DNA of 64,000 nt from Mycobacterium mantenii (GTDB lineage Bacteria > Actinomycetota > Actinomycetes > Mycobacteriales > Mycobacteriaceae), in the NCBI RefSeq assembly GCF_010731775.1, contig NZ_AP022590.1, positions 2,294,001-2,358,000 of the forward strand. Reading direction: 5' to 3'. Every line of letters starts with the position of its first letter. Position 1 is the stretch's first letter. The notes under the pieces are model-generated. The model did not search any database and was not told where the DNA came from. It saw only the letters and a program-made list of their open reading frames with translations. Position numbers and translations under genes: made by a program. Positions 61,923-64,000 of the stretch are shown piece by piece.

Positions 61923-63731
61923 ATGATGCGGTTCGCAGTCCTCGTCAAGCAGATCCCTGCATTCGAGCAGATGGCGCTGGGCCCTGGCGGCCGTTTGGTT
62001 CGCGACGGGACTGCCCTGGAGATGAGCGCGTACTGTCGCCGAGCGGTGAGCAAAGCCGTCGAGCTTGCAGCGAGCGTTACCGGCGGGTCCGTCGTCGTCT
62101 TCACGCTCGGTCCGCCGTCAGCGGAGGACGCCCTTCGCGAAGCGGTCGCCTGGGGTCTTGAGCGTGGCGTCGAGATCCGGGGCGTCCTTTTGACCGATCC
62201 CGCGTTCGCGGGAAGCGACACCATCGCTACGGCAAGGTTGCTGGCTGCGGCTATCGAGTGCGAGGGGTCCTTCGATCTCATACTCACCGGCAAGAACTCG
62301 CTTGACTCGGATACCGGACAGGTGCCGCCGCAGCTCGCCGAACTGCTCGATCTGCCATTCGCGGCGGGAGTCAAAACTCTCACCCTAGCGGGGCACATCC
62401 TCACCGTCGGCTGCGAACACGACGACGGCTGGATCGACGCCGAGTTTCGCATACCGGCTGTCATTTCTTGCGCAGAGCGCCTGTGCGATCCGGCGAAGGT
62501 TCCACCGGAGGGCCGTGCGGCGGTGCCGGCCCACAAGATCGGCACGATTCGCGCTGCGCAGCTTGGGCCCGGACCCTGGGGCGCGGCGGCAAGCCTGACG
62601 GTGGTCGGTGACGTCCGGCGGCTGACGATGCAACGAAGCCATCAGCTCGATGCCGACGCCCCGGTCGCGACTCAGGTGGCAAACGCCGTGCGGAGCCTGC
62701 TAGACCGGGGCGCGCTCAACGCCGCAACGTCACCGGAACCACCCGTCCTGGCTCCCACCGGCGGGCCCGGCCCGGTCGTGGCCGTCCTCGCCGAGCCTGG
62801 CCACGATGCACTCGCTCGGGAACTTTGCGGTGCTGCAACGTACTTGGCCGCATCATTGTCCGGCTCGACGGTTATGGTGGCCCCGCACGCGATCGATGCC
62901 GCGACAGCAGGTTCCTGGGGTGCGGACCGGCTCGTGCACATCGACGGGGCGGTAGCGGAGGAGGACGTCGCCGCCGCTATGGCCGGCTGGGCGCGCGCCG
63001 AGCGGCCCTGGGCGATCCTGGCCGGCTCAACGACCGCCGGGCGCGAGATCGCAGCCCGACTCGCTGCCGCGGTCAGTGCCGGGCTCACCGGCGACGCCAT
63101 CGAGCTGGATGCGTCGGAAGGCCGACTGATAGCCTGGAAGCCCGCCTTTGGGGGTCTGCTCGTCGCCGCCATCGCCGCGACGTCACCAGTGCAGATGGCC
63201 ACGGTTCGCGCTGGTGTAATGCCGCGTCCGCGGCTGCGCAGCCATCTGGCGGAGGTGGTCTCGATCGCTGCCACGCCGCGTAATCGGGTGAACATCCGGG
63301 TGCGGCGCCAAGACACCCCCCTCGAGCGCCTCGGCGAGGCCGACGTAGTTATCGGCGTTGGCACCGGGGTCGCACAGCAAGAGCTGCCCCGCCTTGAGGC
63401 GGTGCGCGAGTTGCTCAACGCCGAAATTGGCTGCACCCGCAAGATCACCGATCACGGATGGATGCCGCACTCCAGCCAAATCGGAATCACCGGGAGATCG
63501 ATCGCCCCGCGCTTATATTTCGCCATCGGCACCAGCGGGAAGTTCAACCACATGGCCGGGGTGCGCTCGGCAGGGACCGTGTTAGCGATCAATGCTGACC
63601 GAATGGCCCCCGTGTTCGACCACGCCGACGTAGGCATCGTCGCCGACTGGCGTGACTGTATCGACATCTTGGAAGAAGAACTACGACAAGCGATTACAAC
63701 CCGCTCGGCACCAGTCGAAGCTCGAAAATAA
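61923..63731 (+). CDS. Electron-transfer flavoprotein, EtfB-EtfA fusion
   Basis: 602 residues from ATG 61923 (AGGAGG 11 bases upstream). Residues about 1-260 match the EtfB (beta) fold: FAVLVKQIPAFEQMALGP, SVTGGSVVVFTLGPPSAEDA and DLILTGKNSLDSDTGQVPPQ. Residues about 280-595 match EtfA: AILAGSTTAGREIAARLAA, then the FAD-binding C-terminal domain with SQIGITGRSIAPRLYFAIG and TSGKFNHMAGVRSAGTVLAI. These are normally two polypeptides. The fusion would take electrons from acyl-CoA or other dehydrogenases to an ETF-quinone oxidoreductase. It diverges from the DUF35/thiolase operon by 79 bases, so the two are probably co-regulated. Confidence 0.92.
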   Translation: MMRFAVLVKQIPAFEQMALGPGGRLVRDGTALEMSAYCRRAVSKAVELAASVTGGSVVVFTLGPPSAEDALREAVAWGLERGVEIRGVLLTDPAFAGSDTIATARLLAAAIECEGSFDLILTGKNSLDSDTGQVPPQLAELLDLPFAAGVKTLTLAGHILTVGCEHDDGWIDAEFRIPAVISCAERLCDPAKVPPEGRAAVPAHKIGTIRAAQLGPGPWGAAASLTVVGDVRRLTMQRSHQLDADAPVATQVANAVRSLLDRGALNAATSPEPPVLAPTGGPGPVVAVLAEPGHDALARELCGAATYLAASLSGSTVMVAPHAIDAATAGSWGADRLVHIDGAVAEEDVAAAMAGWARAERPWAILAGSTTAGREIAARLAAAVSAGLTGDAIELDASEGRLIAWKPAFGGLLVAAIAATSPVQMATVRAGVMPRPRLRSHLAEVVSIAATPRNRVNIRVRRQDTPLERLGEADVVIGVGTGVAQQELPRLEAVRELLNAEIGCTRKITDHGWMPHSSQIGITGRSIAPRLYFAIGTSGKFNHMAGVRSAGTVLAINADRMAPVFDHADVGIVADWRDCIDILEEELRQAITTRSAPVEARK

Positions 63732-63743
63732 GAGACTAAGAGC

Positions 63744-63793
63744 CCGAGCCCGCTACCCGTGCCCTCCGAGTGGCTGGCGAGTAGCGGGCTCGG
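63744..63793. terminator. Bidirectional hairpin between convergent genes
   Basis: CCGAGCCCGCTAC (63744-63756) and GTAGCGGGCTCGG (63781-63793) are exact inverted copies, a 13-base GC-rich stem with a 24-base loop. It starts 12 bases after the EtfB-EtfA stop and ends 8 bases before the stop of the convergent gene, so it can end transcripts from both sides. Confidence 0.75.
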
Positions 63794-63800
63794 AACAGGT

Positions 63801-64000
63801 TCAGCCGTCGACGGTCTGCAGCGCGCCCTCAACCGTCGCGAGAGCGAGCCGGTCGATCTCGTTGACCATGAGAGCAAAGGTCTCAAACCCGGTCTTTGCA
63901 GCCCACAACATCTCTTGCTGAATCCGGTTGTCGCAGCCGTACTTGGCCAACAACTCGAGCTCCCCGCCGCCGTGGAATTGATCCTTGTACGCGTGTAACG
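63801..64000 (-). CDS. Heme-oxygenase-like diiron protein, C-terminal part (cut by window edge)
   Basis: The minus-strand frame is open from the window edge to TGA at 63801. Its 65 residues include LHAYKDQFHGGGELELLAKY, which matches ALHAYKDRFHGGGELAMLVK of the protein at 36869, with the same HxxxDxxH metal-site pattern, and ends in TVEGALQTVDG. It is therefore a second member of the heme-oxygenase-like diiron family in this window. The rest of the gene lies to the right. Confidence 0.8.
   Translation of the reverse strand, partial: LHAYKDQFHGGGELELLAKYGCDNRIQQEMLWAAKTGFETFALMVNEIDRLALATVEGALQTVDG

Overview
The window is high-GC actinobacterial DNA and almost certainly comes from a Mycobacterium, most likely a slow grower. 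It carries an SVP-type PPE protein, a 13E12-family DUF222/HNH protein, a DUF732 secreted protein, a mycofactocin-type short-chain dehydrogenase, F420-type LLM oxidoreductases, a mycobacterial SAM methyltransferase of the TIGR00027 type, and a full yrbE-mce operon with two Mce-associated membrane proteins. I cannot name the species from the sequence alone. I see no tRNA, rRNA, insertion sequence or CRISPR array.

Layout. 0-5 kb: tail of an unidentified gene, a small exported protein, the PPE gene, a second small exported protein, a hemerythrin-like protein and the DUF222/HNH gene. 5.4-9.4 kb: a TetR regulator divergent from a ring-hydroxylating dioxygenase (beta then alpha subunit), then a second TetR. 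9.4-23.3 kb: catabolic genes interspersed with decayed ones (a truncated, frameshifted P450, a twice-frameshifted TetR and a dioxygenase remnant), plus two further Rieske proteins, an FAD aromatic hydroxylase, two intact P450s, a metal-dependent hydrolase, an enoyl-CoA hydratase and an SDR. 23.4-29.4 kb: a translationally coupled aldehyde dehydrogenase and fused indolepyruvate-type ferredoxin oxidoreductase, and a TesB thioesterase. 30-43 kb: alpha/beta hydrolase, P450, mycofactocin-type SDR, second amidohydrolase, P450 with its own ferredoxin, a PPOX flavoprotein coupled to a heme-oxygenase-like diiron protein, TetR, P450 plus type I extradiol dioxygenase, a VOC protein and an LLM oxidoreductase. 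43.7-47.5 kb: CAP-domain secreted protein, two alpha/beta hydrolases and a methyltransferase. 47.5-58.2 kb: the mce operon on the minus strand (yrbEA-yrbEB-mceA-B-C/D-E-F and two mce-associated genes). 58.4-64 kb: LLM oxidoreductase, thiolase and thiolase-like/DUF35 operon, divergent from a fused EtfB-EtfA, and the end of a second heme-oxygenase-like gene.

Together the genes look like an accessory catabolic island: Mce proteins to import a hydrophobic substrate; P450s, Rieske oxygenases and a flavin hydroxylase to oxidise it; an extradiol enzyme to open an aromatic ring; and thioesterase, hydratase, thiolase and EtfBA to process CoA esters. The substrate (polycyclic aromatic, steroid or terpenoid) is not determined by the sequence. 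Six intergenic sites between 10.5 and 42.1 kb share a half-site layout of CTTA, seven bases, TAAG, and may be the operators of one regulon.

Several genes carry frameshifts (P450 remnant, TetR remnant, mceA at a run of seven G, possibly the mceC-mceD junction). These could be real decay or sequencing errors; only reads can decide.
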